From Actinomycetes bacterium (lineage in GTDB: Bacteria; Actinomycetota; Actinomycetes; S36-B12; UBA10799): a DNA stretch of 29,939 nt. How positions within the stretch are numbered: the stretch's first letter is position 1; the number at the start of each line of letters is the position of its first letter. Under the pieces are notes generated by a model, which did not search any database, was not told the origin of the DNA, and worked only from the letters and a program-made list of their open reading frames with translations. Below are positions 16,507-24,009 of the stretch, piece by piece. Where the stretch lies: positions 1 to 29,939 of the forward strand of contig JAKOZM010000208.1 in assembly GCA_029779995.1 (NCBI GenBank). Direction: 5' to 3'. A program made the translations under genes and the position numbers.

Positions 16507-18615
16507 GTGCAACCAACGGCACCAGATCAGATCCGCAACGTCGTCCTCGTCGGTGATGCCGGCGTCGGCAAGACCACGCTGCTGGAGGCGGCCCTGCTGG
16601 CCACCGGCGCGATCTCGCGCGCGGGCAAGGTGGAGGACGGATCGACGGTCAGTGACTACGATCCCGCCGAGCAGCGGCAGCAGCGCTCGATCAACCTCGC
16701 CCTGGCCCCCACGGAGTTCGACGGCCTCAAGATCAATCTGCTGGACGCACCGGGTTACGCCGACTTCCTCGGAGACCTGCGCGCCGGTCTGCGCGCCGCC
16801 GACGCGGCCCTGTTCGTGATCTCAGCCGCCGAGGACCTCAGCGCGGGGACTCGCATGGTGTGGCACGAATGCGCGGAGGTGGGCACGCCCCGCGCCGTGA
16901 TCCTCACCAAGCTCGACCACCAGCGGGCGAGCTTCGAGAACGCCGTGCAGCAACTGCGCGACAGCCTCGGTGAAGGAGTGCTCCCCCTCTACTTGCCGGC
17001 CTACGACAGCGACGGGCACACCATCACCGGGCTGCTGGGGCTGCTCTCCCAAGAGGTGGCCGACTACACCACCGGCAGCCGTCAGAAGCGGCCCGCCGAC
17101 GCCGCGGAACTCGCGGCATTACAGGAACCTCGCAGCCAGCTCATCGAGGCGATCGTGACCGAGAGCGAGGACGAGGCACTGCTCGAGGCCTGGGTCGGCG
17201 GGGAGAACCTGGGGATCGACACCGTCATTGCCGACATGGAGAAAGCCGTCGTGCGCGGGGAGTTCTACCCCCTGCTGCCGATCAACCCGATGTCCGGGCT
17301 GGGCATTCTCGAGGTTCTGGAACTGATCGCCAAAGGTTTCCCGAGCCCGGTCGAACACGCCAAGGTCAGCGTCACCCGCCCTGATGGCACACCGCGCGCC
17401 GACCTGCCCTGCGACCCGAACGGCCCGCTGCTGGCCGAGGTCATCAAGACCACCTCGGAACCATACGTGGGCAAGCTCTCCCTGGTCCGGGTGTTCTCCG
17501 GCACGGTGCGCCCGGAGACTCCCGTGCACGTCTCCGGCCACTTCGCTGCCGGATCGACGCACACCGACCACGACGTCGATGAGCGGATCGGCAACCTTTC
17601 TTCGCCATTGGGCAAGACCCAGCGGCAGGTGCCCGCCGGCATCGCCGGGGACATCGTGGCGGTCGCGAAGCTGAGCCGCGCGGAGACCGGCGACACGCTG
17701 TCCGAGGTCAGCGATCCGCTGCTGCTGCAGCCCTGGCAGGTTCCGCAGCCGCTGCTGCCGACGGCGATCGTGGCCCGTACGAAGTCCGACGAGGACAAAC
17801 TGGCCAAGTCCCTCTCGCGACTGCTCGCCGAAGACCCCAGCCTGGTGCTGGAGTCCAAGGAGGACACCGGCCAGCAGGTGCTGTGGTGCCTCGGCGAGGC
17901 ACATCTGGACGTGGTGCTCGACCGGCTGTCCAACACCTACGGCGTCGACGTCGACACCGAGCCGCTGAAGGTGTCACTGCGCGAGACCTTCAGCGGTCCC
18001 GCTGAAGGCCGGGGCCGCAACGTCAAGCAGTCCGGCGGCCACGGTCAGTTCGGCGTCTGTGAGATCGAGATCGAGCCTTTGCCGCAGGGCACCGGCTTCG
18101 AATTCGTCGACAAGGTCGTCGGTGGCGCCGTACCGCGGCAGTACATCCCCAGCGTGGAGAAGGGTGTCCGGGCGCAGATGGACCGCGGGATTGCTGCCGG
18201 GTACCCGGTCACCGACATCCGGGTCACGCTGGTCGGCGGCAAGGCCCACAGCGTCGACTCCTCGGACATGGCGTTCCAGACCGCGGGATCGCTGGCCCTC
18301 AAGGACGCCGCCACCAAGACCCCCGTCTCGCTGCTCGAGCCGGTGGCGGAGATTGCCGTCGTCGTGCCCGACGACTACGTGGGGGCCGTCATGACCGACC
18401 TGTCGATCCGTCGGGGCCGGCTCACCGGCACCGACTCGGCCGGTGGTGGCTTCGCCAAGGTGACCGCCGAGGTCCCCGAGATCGAGTTGACCCGCTACGT
18501 CGTGGATCTGCGTTCCATGTCCCACGGCACGGGACACTTCACCCGCCGTCACATCGGCTACCAACCGATGCCGACCGCGCAAGCCGAGAAGATCAAGGCC
18601 GCAGCGCAGGGCTGA
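16507..18615 (+). CDS. fusA2: Elongation factor G-like protein (FusA2 type)
   Basis: A 702-residue EF-G paralogue, close in motifs to mycobacterial FusA2. G1 is GDAGVGKTT (16-24). G2 is RQQRSINL instead of RERGITI. G3 is DAPGYADF (80-87) instead of DTPGHVDF, lacking the catalytic His. G4 is TKLD (134-137) instead of NKxD. Domains II-V follow at normal length, with domain IV recognisable as GRNVKQSGGHGQFGVCEIEIEP. The altered switch and guanine-recognition residues suggest slow GTP hydrolysis and a role other than routine translocation; the real role is unknown. GTG 16507 has GAGGGG upstream. A TAGGAT hexamer at 16470-16475 could be its own promoter; otherwise read-through from the Wadjet operon 34 bp upstream is possible. 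It overlaps the convergent NTF2-like gene by 23 bp. Confidence 0.92.
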   Translation: MQPTAPDQIRNVVLVGDAGVGKTTLLEAALLATGAISRAGKVEDGSTVSDYDPAEQRQQRSINLALAPTEFDGLKINLLDAPGYADFLGDLRAGLRAADAALFVISAAEDLSAGTRMVWHECAEVGTPRAVILTKLDHQRASFENAVQQLRDSLGEGVLPLYLPAYDSDGHTITGLLGLLSQEVADYTTGSRQKRPADAAELAALQEPRSQLIEAIVTESEDEALLEAWVGGENLGIDTVIADMEKAVVRGEFYPLLPINPMSGLGILEVLELIAKGFPSPVEHAKVSVTRPDGTPRADLPCDPNGPLLAEVIKTTSEPYVGKLSLVRVFSGTVRPETPVHVSGHFAAGSTHTDHDVDERIGNLSSPLGKTQRQVPAGIAGDIVAVAKLSRAETGDTLSEVSDPLLLQPWQVPQPLLPTAIVARTKSDEDKLAKSLSRLLAEDPSLVLESKEDTGQQVLWCLGEAHLDVVLDRLSNTYGVDVDTEPLKVSLRETFSGPAEGRGRNVKQSGGHGQFGVCEIEIEPLPQGTGFEFVDKVVGGAVPRQYIPSVEKGVRAQMDRGIAAGYPVTDIRVTLVGGKAHSVDSSDMAFQTAGSLALKDAATKTPVSLLEPVAEIAVVVPDDYVGAVMTDLSIRRGRLTGTDSAGGGFAKVTAEVPEIELTRYVVDLRSMSHGTGHFTRRHIGYQPMPTAQAEKIKAAAQG

Positions 18616-19018
18616 TCCCGGAGAGGTCGAACGGCACCCCCTGCAATTGCACGTTGACCTCCCAGTGCTCGATGATCTGGTTGTCGAGGATGCGGAAGAT
18701 GCTCTGGCCCACCCAGTGACTCGCCTCGCCGGCACTCACGGCCACGGCGATCCACCTGCCCGCCACCAGATCGCCCTGGACCACAGGCCCGAGGTCGGCC
18801 TTGACCGAGAACACATCGAAGTGGGCTCGCAGCTTGGAGATGATCTCGCGCAACTGCTCGCGTCCGAGTTTGGGACTGCTCGGATTGTGTGCGACGAACT
18901 GCGGATGGATCACCTCGTCGATCAGGTCGAGCCTTCCATTCCACAGGCGCAGCCATTCCCCGAGATAGTCGCACTGGCCCACAAGGTGGATCTTAAGCGC
19001 GGGTGGCCAGATGCGCAT
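18593..19018 (-). CDS. NTF2/SnoaL-like protein
   Basis: A 141-residue protein with the NTF2-like cone fold pattern: a first helix (YLGEWLRLWNGRLDLIDEVIHPQFVAHNP), a second helix (GREQLREIISKLRAHF), and a curved sheet (FSVKADLGPVVQGDLVAGRWIAVAV... QSIFRILDNQIIEHWEVN). The Asp-rich DLIDEVIHPQFVAH and IIEHWE motifs resemble SnoaL-type polyketide cyclases and small ester-binding proteins. The substrate is unknown. ATG 19018 is chosen because GGAG lies about 7 nt upstream; the frame extends further but runs into the promoter. It shares a divergent, almost symmetric promoter with the diguanylate cyclase gene and converges on fusA2 with a 23-bp overlap. Confidence 0.8.
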   Translation of the reverse strand: MRIWPPALKIHLVGQCDYLGEWLRLWNGRLDLIDEVIHPQFVAHNPSSPKLGREQLREIISKLRAHFDVFSVKADLGPVVQGDLVAGRWIAVAVSAGEASHWVGQSIFRILDNQIIEHWEVNVQLQGVPFDLSGISPALRP

Positions 19019-19041
19019 GGGCTCCGATCCTGACCTATCGC

Positions 19042-19050
19042 TTAGACTAA
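19042..19050. promoter_or_regulatory. Symmetric bidirectional -10 element
   Basis: TTAGACTAA is a perfect 4+4 palindrome around one A. On the + strand it contains TAGACT (19043-19048), which ends 7 nt before the ATG at 19056 and so predicts a leaderless diguanylate cyclase mRNA. On the - strand it contains TAGTCT, which would start an NTF2-like mRNA about 20 nt upstream of its ATG. Only 37 bp separate the two start codons, so the two promoters must overlap. No clear -35 elements are seen. Confidence 0.55.
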
Positions 19051-19055
19051 AGATC

Positions 19056-19979
19056 ATGCGGGGCTTGAGCCCTCGGCACGCGCCTCCGCTTCCCTTTCGT
19101 GTTCTGGCCGGGCTGCTGCTGGTGGGGGCTGTTTCCGGCATGCTGTTCGTGATCCTGCCCAGTGACCGCCCAGACCTGCAGCGTCTCGACCTCATCGGCG
19201 CTGTGGCGTACACCGCCATGGCACTCGTGGTCTGGTTCGGCCTGCCGCGGATTCCGCACGAGTGGGGTCTGGATCTGGCGATCTACGTCACCTCGGTCAG
19301 CTCGTTCGCCGCCGTCGGCTTCACCGACATTCTGGAGGGCCGGCTTCTCACCGGCTACCTACTCGTACTTTTCGCAACCTTCGCGGCCTACTTCCTCCCG
19401 CTGCGCCGCTACGTGCTCGCCCTGATCATCATGAGCGCGACCTACGGAGTCGCGATGCTGCCCACCTCCTCATCCATCACTGTCGTCTACCTCGTCATCA
19501 TCGTTCTCATCACTGGTTCAACCTCCGGGTTCGTCGCGGTGCTCGTCCGGAAACTGCGTGCACAGGCCACCACGGATGCCCTCACAGGTGTCCTCAACCG
19601 GACGGGCTTCGCCCTGGCCACTCGGTACCTGAACCGGGAGACGCCGACGACTCTGGCCCTGATCGACCTCGACGGGTTCAAGGCCTACAACGACACGCAC
19701 GGTCATGTCGCCGGGGATCGGTACCTGACCGACGTGGCACGCCTGCTGCAGAACAGCCTGCGCAGAACCGATGTGCTCGCCCGCTTTGGCGGCGATGAGT
19801 TCGTAGTCGTGATGCCGGACTGTCCTTCCGCGGCGCAGTGCCTCGAACGCCTGGGCGCCGCCGGCCGCGACCATCCGTGGAGCGCGGGCGCCACGCAGTG
19901 GGGGCCGGACGAGCCCTTCGACGAGGCACTGCAACGCGCCGATGAGCGGCTCTACCGCGCGAAGTCTCGGTCACACTGA
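19056..19979 (+). CDS. Membrane-bound diguanylate cyclase (GGDEF)
   Basis: A 307-residue protein with six predicted membrane spans (about 15-34, 45-63, 72-90, 97-115, 119-136, 142-163) and a C-terminal GGDEF domain (about 170-307). The active-site motif FGGDEF (245-249 for GGDEF) is intact. The metal-binding ALIDLDGFK is at 201-209. An inhibitory I-site RRTD (236-239) sits five residues upstream of GGDEF. It should therefore make c-di-GMP and be product-inhibited. The six-helix N-terminal sensor resembles MASE-type membrane sensors, but its ligand is unknown. The domain is slightly short near its C-terminus. I chose ATG 19056, placed for leaderless translation; ATG 19011 in the same frame lies upstream of the promoter. 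Confidence 0.92.
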   Translation: MRGLSPRHAPPLPFRVLAGLLLVGAVSGMLFVILPSDRPDLQRLDLIGAVAYTAMALVVWFGLPRIPHEWGLDLAIYVTSVSSFAAVGFTDILEGRLLTGYLLVLFATFAAYFLPLRRYVLALIIMSATYGVAMLPTSSSITVVYLVIIVLITGSTSGFVAVLVRKLRAQATTDALTGVLNRTGFALATRYLNRETPTTLALIDLDGFKAYNDTHGHVAGDRYLTDVARLLQNSLRRTDVLARFGGDEFVVVMPDCPSAAQCLERLGAAGRDHPWSAGATQWGPDEPFDEALQRADERLYRAKSRSH

Positions 19980-20031
19980 CCACCTCGGCACGATTTGATC
20001 ACAGCGCTTCCACCGGTCGCCGGACGGAGGC

Positions 20032-20037
20032 TACGGT
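20032..20037 (+). promoter_or_regulatory. Possible -10 element for the beta-helix protein gene
   Basis: TACGGT fits TANNNT and ends 5 nt before the ATG at 20043. A GGAGG lies just upstream but about 12 nt from the ATG, a poor ribosome-binding distance. Either a near-leaderless start or a weakly spaced ribosome binding site is possible. Confidence 0.3.
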
Positions 20038-21491
20038 GAACCATGCTCAAACGCGCCCTCGTGATCTCCGCCGTTGCCACGTGCCTGTCGGCGCTATTGA
20101 CGACCCCCGCGCTGGCCGCCGATGAGACGTGGGTCTCCGGCGTCGGCGACGACGTGAACCCTTGCACCATCACGGCCCCGTGCAAGACCTTCGCGGGTGC
20201 GATCAGCAAGACGACCGAGGGCGGGGTCATCCGCGTCCTGGACCCCGGCGGCTTTGGGGCTGTCACGATCACCAAGTCCATCACGATTGACGCGTCGGGC
20301 GCCCTGGGGAGCGCCTTGGCCTCGAGTGTGACTGCGGTGCGGGTCAATGCTGGGGCCACCGACAGGATCGTGCTCCGGGGCTTGGAAATGACCGGAGGGC
20401 AACAGGCGAACGTGCCCTGTGGACCGACGATGGTCCACGGTGTCCAAATACTCTCGGCGGGTTCGGTACAGATCGAGGATGCGCGGATCAATCTCGCAGT
20501 GACGGCCGGTGTACTGGTGGCACCCACAGCCAACCCCGTGAATGTGGTTATCACCGACTCGGTGATCCGCAACGGCTGTGGTCCCGCCTTGCGGGTCGCG
20601 CCCACCGCCGGCGTGACTGCGAGAGTCGATCTCATCGACAGTACGTTGAGCCTCAACGCGGTGGGGATCGCAGCCACGGCTGGGGGCACCGTTCGGGCAC
20701 AGGGCACCGTGCTGTTCGGAAACGGTCAGGACCTCGACATCACCGGTGGCAGCATCGATGTCAGCGACCCCAGCAACCGACTCATCGCGAACACGCCCGT
20801 GAGCAATCCCCGTGTTTTGGTGCCATCGGCCGGGGCGACCCGCACCTGGGTGTCCGGTACGGGCTCGGACGCGAATCCCTGTTCGCGCACCGCCGCGTGC
20901 AAGACGATTGCGGGTGCCATGACCAAGACGCAATCCGGGGGCCAGATCAATGTGCTCGACGGCGCCGAGTTAGGCACCTTCACGGTGACGAAACCGATAA
21001 CGATCGATGGCAGCCGGGTCTCGGGACCCATCCGGGCAGCCGCGGGAACTGCGATCACCGTGGATGTCAGCGCGGTGGAGAGTGTCGTCCTGCGTGACCT
21101 TGAGATTGTTGGCGCAGACAACGCAGCTGCCGGATGCTCCTACCCAGCAGCCATCGGTGTGCGCATCCTCAACGCGCGGTCGGTGCATCTCGAGAACTCC
21201 ACGATCTCGGGATTCAGTTCATCCGGGCTGGACATCGTGCCCAGTGCCTCGAACCCGCGGGTGGTCGTGGATTCGTCAGTCATCAGCAACTCCTGCGGCT
21301 CGGCCATCCGTACGGCCCCGACCGCAGGCACCACAACGGCCGTCCTAGTGACCCGTTCGGCCGTGGTCAGCAACGCGACCGCATTCACGACTGCCGCGGG
21401 AGGTTCCGTGTGGGTCACCGGGTCCTACCTCGCGAACAACATCCAGACCAGCGCCGGCGACGGCCAGGTGACGCTCTTCCCGAACACCGTC

Positions 21492-21563
21492 GAGGTGGTC
21501 AAGGAGGTACCGGTTGAGGTGATCAAGGAGGTACCGGTTGAGGTGATCAAGGAAGTTCCGGCC
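21492..21563 (+). repeat. Three tandem copies of a 24-bp repeat
   Basis: Copies are at 21492-21515, 21516-21539 and 21540-21563, encoding EVVKEVPV, EVIKEVPV and EVIKEVPA. The first two differ at one base; the third has diverged in its second half. They lie in frame and form a Pro/Glu/Lys stalk between the beta-helix and the C-terminal domain. The near-identity of the first two suggests recent duplication. Confidence 0.9.
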
Positions 21564-21667
21564 CAGATCGTCCCCGTGCCACAGACCCCCGTGTCATGTA
21601 AGGCGCTGCCCAAGTCGTTGCGCGCCAAGAAGACCACACCGCTGCTGCACAACACCTGCGTCACGAC

Positions 21668-21675
21668 GGGGGGGG
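21668..21675 (+). repeat. G8 homopolymer at a frameshift
   Basis: Eight consecutive G residues in the coding sequence of the beta-helix protein. Seven G would keep the frame through the C-terminal domain to the TAG at 21841-21843. Such tracts slip readily in replication and are also common sites of sequencing error. Confidence 0.85.
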
Positions 21676-21834
21676 CAGCGGGTAAAGGTGACGGTGACGG
21701 GAGCCGGCAAGGCCGTGAAGAGCAAGAACGGCGCCGTGGCGGTCCGCACCAAGGCCGAGGGTCGCGTCACCGTGACGCTGAGGGCAGCTGCCACCCCAGC
21801 GTTCCTGGCCTACCGCACGACGCGCACCTACCGG

Positions 21835-21848
21835 CTGACGTAGGTCAG
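21835..21848. terminator. Short hairpin over two convergent stop codons
   Basis: CTGACGTAGGTCAG forms a 5-bp stem with a GTAG loop. It contains the restored TAG of the beta-helix gene in its loop region and overlaps the phzF-like stop in its right arm. It is weak and lacks a U-tract, so a terminator role is only suggested by position. Confidence 0.3.
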
Positions 21849-22657
21849 GGCACAGCCAGTTCGCCGGCGATCACCGTGCTGGTGGCGCCCGCGACCCACA
21901 CCGTCCCCTGCTTGTCAGCGCAGAGATGCACCCGCCCGTCGCGGCCGAGCACCTGGCCCTGTCTGGCTTCGTAGGGGTAGGACAGGATGCCCGATTCCGT
22001 CAGCCAGGGCGCCAGCGACGCATTCAACGATCCTGTCACCGGATCCTCCGCGCAGACACCGTTCGCCGGGAAGAAGGCCCGGACCTCCAGCGCCTCAGGA
22101 CCCGCCGCGACCACCCCGATGAACAGTCCGTCCAGATCTCCTGGACGCACCTGCAGCACCCTGTCCACCGACGCCAGGCGCACTGCCACCCAGCCAGGCC
22201 CGTTGTCCACCCAGGCCGCGTCCTGGATCTCGTCGGCGGAGATGTTGAGCACCTGCGCGATGCGCGTCAGGTCGGGTAAGGCCACCGGGCCGCTGCGAAT
22301 GACCGGTGGGGCGGCGAACGCCAACCGCTCCCCGCGCCGGATGGTCACCAAGCCAGCGCCACATTCCTGCACGACCTCATCACCGCTGTGACCGGAGGTC
22401 TCCAGCCATGCGTGACATGTGCCAAGAGTCGGATGTCCGGCGAAGGGTAACTCCTGACCGGGTGTGAAGATCCGCACCCGATAGTCAGCCGCAGGCTGCG
22501 TCGGAGGAAGGACGAATGTCGTCTCCGACAGGTTTGTCCAGCGGGCGATACGCAACATCTGGGTGTCTGTGAGGCCATCACCATCGAGTACCACCGCCAC
22601 CGGATTACCCAAGAGGGGCTGAGCACCGAAGACGTCGACCTGCCGGAATCTGCGCAT
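21845..22657 (-). CDS. PhzF family phenazine biosynthesis-like / isomerase protein
   Basis: A 270-residue PhzF-fold protein, the usual length. The catalytic Glu is present at position 45 in NLSETTFVL, the same number as in PhzF. Other family motifs are the opening VDVFGAQPLLGNPVAVVLDG, RIFTPGQELPFAGHPTLGT (about 63-81), and EDPVTGSLNA near residue 205. The fold resembles diaminopimelate epimerase, and known members isomerise or reshuffle bonds in hydroxylated or amino-substituted acids. No phenazine genes are nearby, so it is a generic family member of unknown substrate. The start is ATG 22657 with AAGG about 13 nt upstream. It stands as a single gene, convergent with the beta-helix gene. Confidence 0.93.
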   Translation of the reverse strand: MRRFRQVDVFGAQPLLGNPVAVVLDGDGLTDTQMLRIARWTNLSETTFVLPPTQPAADYRVRIFTPGQELPFAGHPTLGTCHAWLETSGHSGDEVVQECGAGLVTIRRGERLAFAAPPVIRSGPVALPDLTRIAQVLNISADEIQDAAWVDNGPGWVAVRLASVDRVLQVRPGDLDGLFIGVVAAGPEALEVRAFFPANGVCAEDPVTGSLNASLAPWLTESGILSYPYEARQGQVLGRDGRVHLCADKQGTVWVAGATSTVIAGELAVP

Positions 22658-22823
22658 GTCTTAACCTTGCACATCAGTCGCACGTGCGGACCACACGATG
22701 CGGGTGCCCCACCGACCGTCAGCAGGCACTATGCCGGTCAGCGGGACACCCGTTGCTCGCAGTCTGCCCGGGTGCCCAGCCTGCCCGCGTCATCTCCGAG
22801 GGGTGACCTGGCCGGTGCCCTCC

Positions 22824-22851
22824 GGCAGGCCGGGCAGCCGGGTTGCCTGCC
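22824..22851. other. Inverted repeat in the phzF-dedA intergenic region
   Basis: The 227-bp gap 22658-22884 contains no open gene. A 7-bp inverted repeat GGCAGGC (22824-22830) and GCCTGCC (22845-22851) with a 14-nt loop lies 33 bp before the DedA start. It could be a leader structure or an operator. I do not recognise any known riboswitch family here. Confidence 0.3.
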
Positions 22852-22884
22852 AGCACTCTGCGGCCCGCCTGAAACAATGGGGAA

Positions 22885-23544
22885 GTGCTTTTCACCTCTA
22901 TCTCCATCCCGGAGGATGGCGGCGGCCTGATCGGTTTTGTCCTGCGCACGATCGACACCCTCGGGGAGATCGGCGTGGGCTCGCTGATCCTGCTCGAGTC
23001 GCTGATCCCACCGATCCCCAGCGAAGTGGTACTGCCCGCCGCCGGCGCCCTGATCTACTTCGGGGACCTTTCGGGACCACTGACGATGTTCTGGGCGACG
23101 TTGGGCTCCTTGATCGGAGCCTGGATTCTGTACGGCGCCGGCCGGGCGTTCGGCCGTGACCGCACGCGCCGGGCCATGCTGATCGTCCCGCTCATCGACG
23201 CCGACGACGTGGACCGCGCCGAGGGCTGGTTTGCCGACCATGGCGACAAGGCCGTGCTGATCGGGCGCCTGATCCCGGGCGTCCGCAGTCTCATCTCGAT
23301 CCCTGCGGGCGTGGCGGCCATGCCCTTCGCCCGGTTCACCGTGTTGACGTTGGTCGGGTCGGCGTTGTGGAACGCTCTGCTCATCGGCGGCGGTTGGCTG
23401 CTCGGCACCCAGTACCACGTCATCGAGGCACACATCGACACCGCCAACAACCTCATCTACGCCCTGATCGGGGCCTCGCTGGCGGTGTTCGTCATGCGCC
23501 GGCTCAACCGACGGCGCAAGGACAAGGCCGCGAGCCAGGGATGA
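22885..23544 (+). CDS. DedA/SNARE-associated family membrane protein
   Basis: A 219-residue DedA-family protein, a class implicated in membrane homeostasis and flipping of undecaprenyl phosphate or phospholipids. It has the family motif ESLIPPIPSEVVLPAAG (about 39-55), an acidic and proline-rich re-entrant loop, and the second motif GRLIPGVRSLISIPAG (about 129-144) with conserved Arg and Pro. Four or more hydrophobic spans are seen, including FWATLGSLIGAWILYGAG, FTVLTLVGSALWNALLIGGGWLL and LIYALIGASLAVFVM. The C-terminus is basic (RRLNRRRKDK) and probably cytosolic. The GTG start at 22885 is weakly supported, with GGGGAA immediately upstream; no other start fits better. It is separated from the next gene by a regulatory-looking gap. 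Confidence 0.9.
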   Translation: MLFTSISIPEDGGGLIGFVLRTIDTLGEIGVGSLILLESLIPPIPSEVVLPAAGALIYFGDLSGPLTMFWATLGSLIGAWILYGAGRAFGRDRTRRAMLIVPLIDADDVDRAEGWFADHGDKAVLIGRLIPGVRSLISIPAGVAAMPFARFTVLTLVGSALWNALLIGGGWLLGTQYHVIEAHIDTANNLIYALIGASLAVFVMRRLNRRRKDKAASQG

Positions 23545-23556
23545 GAGACCTCTCAT
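23541..23556. promoter_or_regulatory. Palindrome ATGAGAG-AC-CTCTCAT
   Basis: A perfect 7-bp inverted repeat with a 2-bp spacer. It overlaps the dedA stop codon and the first of three phased TCAT repeats. It has too small a loop and no U-tract for a good terminator, so an operator is more likely. Confidence 0.45.
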
Positions 23557-23578
23557 AGTCGTTTCATCACCGTTTCAT
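23553..23578 (+). promoter_or_regulatory. Three 11-bp-phased direct repeats, probable OmpR-type regulator site
   Basis: TCAT recurs at 23553, 23564 and 23575, within TCTCAT, GTTTCAT and GTTTCAT, exactly 11 bp apart. Helically phased direct repeats of this kind are the usual binding sites of OmpR/PhoB-family regulators. The regulator gene at the end of the downstream operon is the obvious candidate. A -10 element is not clear. Confidence 0.55.
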
Positions 23579-23628
23579 GTCAAGACGGTTTTCTGTGAAG
23601 TGTCCACCCGAACAGAAAGGACACGATC

Positions 23629-24009
23629 ATGAAGAAGACCGCCGCAGTCCTGGCGACTTCCGCTGTCGCCGCAGGAGCGCTCATCGCTGCCACCCCGGCG
23701 CAGGCGTTCGAAGTCGAACGCGAGAAGACCAAGCAGTGCAGCGCAATGGCTTTCGCCACGTTGTCGCTGGAGAAGGAGTTCAACCGCATCGACGTGGACT
23801 TCGACATCGAGAACGCCACCCCTGCCCGGTCGTGGAACGTGCGGATCAAGCACAACGGCAACACCGTTCTGCGCACACAGCGCCCCGCCGATTACGAAGG
23901 CGAACTCGACGTGATGCAGCAGGTCGCCGACCGGCCCGGCAAGGACCGCTTCATCGGCCGCGCGACCGGCCCGAACGGGGAGGTGTGCCGTGTCAAGCTC
24001 GGTATCTAG
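23629..24009 (+). CDS. Small secreted protein of unknown function
   Basis: A 126-residue exported protein. The signal peptide is residues 1-26 (MKK start, Ala-rich core, TPAQA cleavage site). The mature 100-residue domain (FEVEREKTKQCSAM... FDIENATPARSWNVRIKHNGNTVL... GEVCRVKLGI) looks all-beta, like a small extracellular sandwich. It has two Cys residues, 37 and 120, at opposite ends and likely disulfide-bonded. I do not recognise a named family. An AGAAAGGA ribosome binding site lies 8 nt before the ATG. It is the first gene of an operon with a lipoprotein, a histidine kinase and a response regulator, and overlaps the lipoprotein start by 20 bp. It may be a regulated output or an input to the sensor. 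Confidence 0.85.
   Translation: MKKTAAVLATSAVAAGALIAATPAQAFEVEREKTKQCSAMAFATLSLEKEFNRIDVDFDIENATPARSWNVRIKHNGNTVLRTQRPADYEGELDVMQQVADRPGKDRFIGRATGPNGEVCRVKLGI

Larger units (their letters stand above)
20043..21843 (+). pseudogene. Secreted parallel beta-helix protein, frameshifted in a G8 tract
   Basis: An exported protein of 599 residues if one G is removed from the run of eight at 21668-21675. As written, the frame changes after residue 544 and continues as Arg/Gly-rich nonsense to 21974, across the convergent phzF-like gene. The other frame reads on as QRVKVTVTGAGKAVKSKNG to a TAG at 21841-21843, two bases from the convergent stop. The signal peptide ends near Ala26. Two homologous halves follow, each opening with TWVSG-G-D-NPC (about 28 and 267) and holding right-handed beta-helix repeats (ITIDASG, VVITDSVIRNGCGPALR, VVVDSSVISNSCGSAIR). 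Next come a KEVPVEVI repeat stalk (483-507) and a basic C-terminal domain. A surface or carbohydrate-binding role is likely. The lesion may be a sequencing error, phase variation or true decay. Confidence 0.85.

Noticed and set aside
21676..21974. C-terminal extension of the beta-helix protein in the annotated frame
   Set aside because: Arg/Gly-rich nonsense crossing the convergent phzF-like gene; the alternative frame after one G deletion gives plausible protein ending exactly at the gene boundary.
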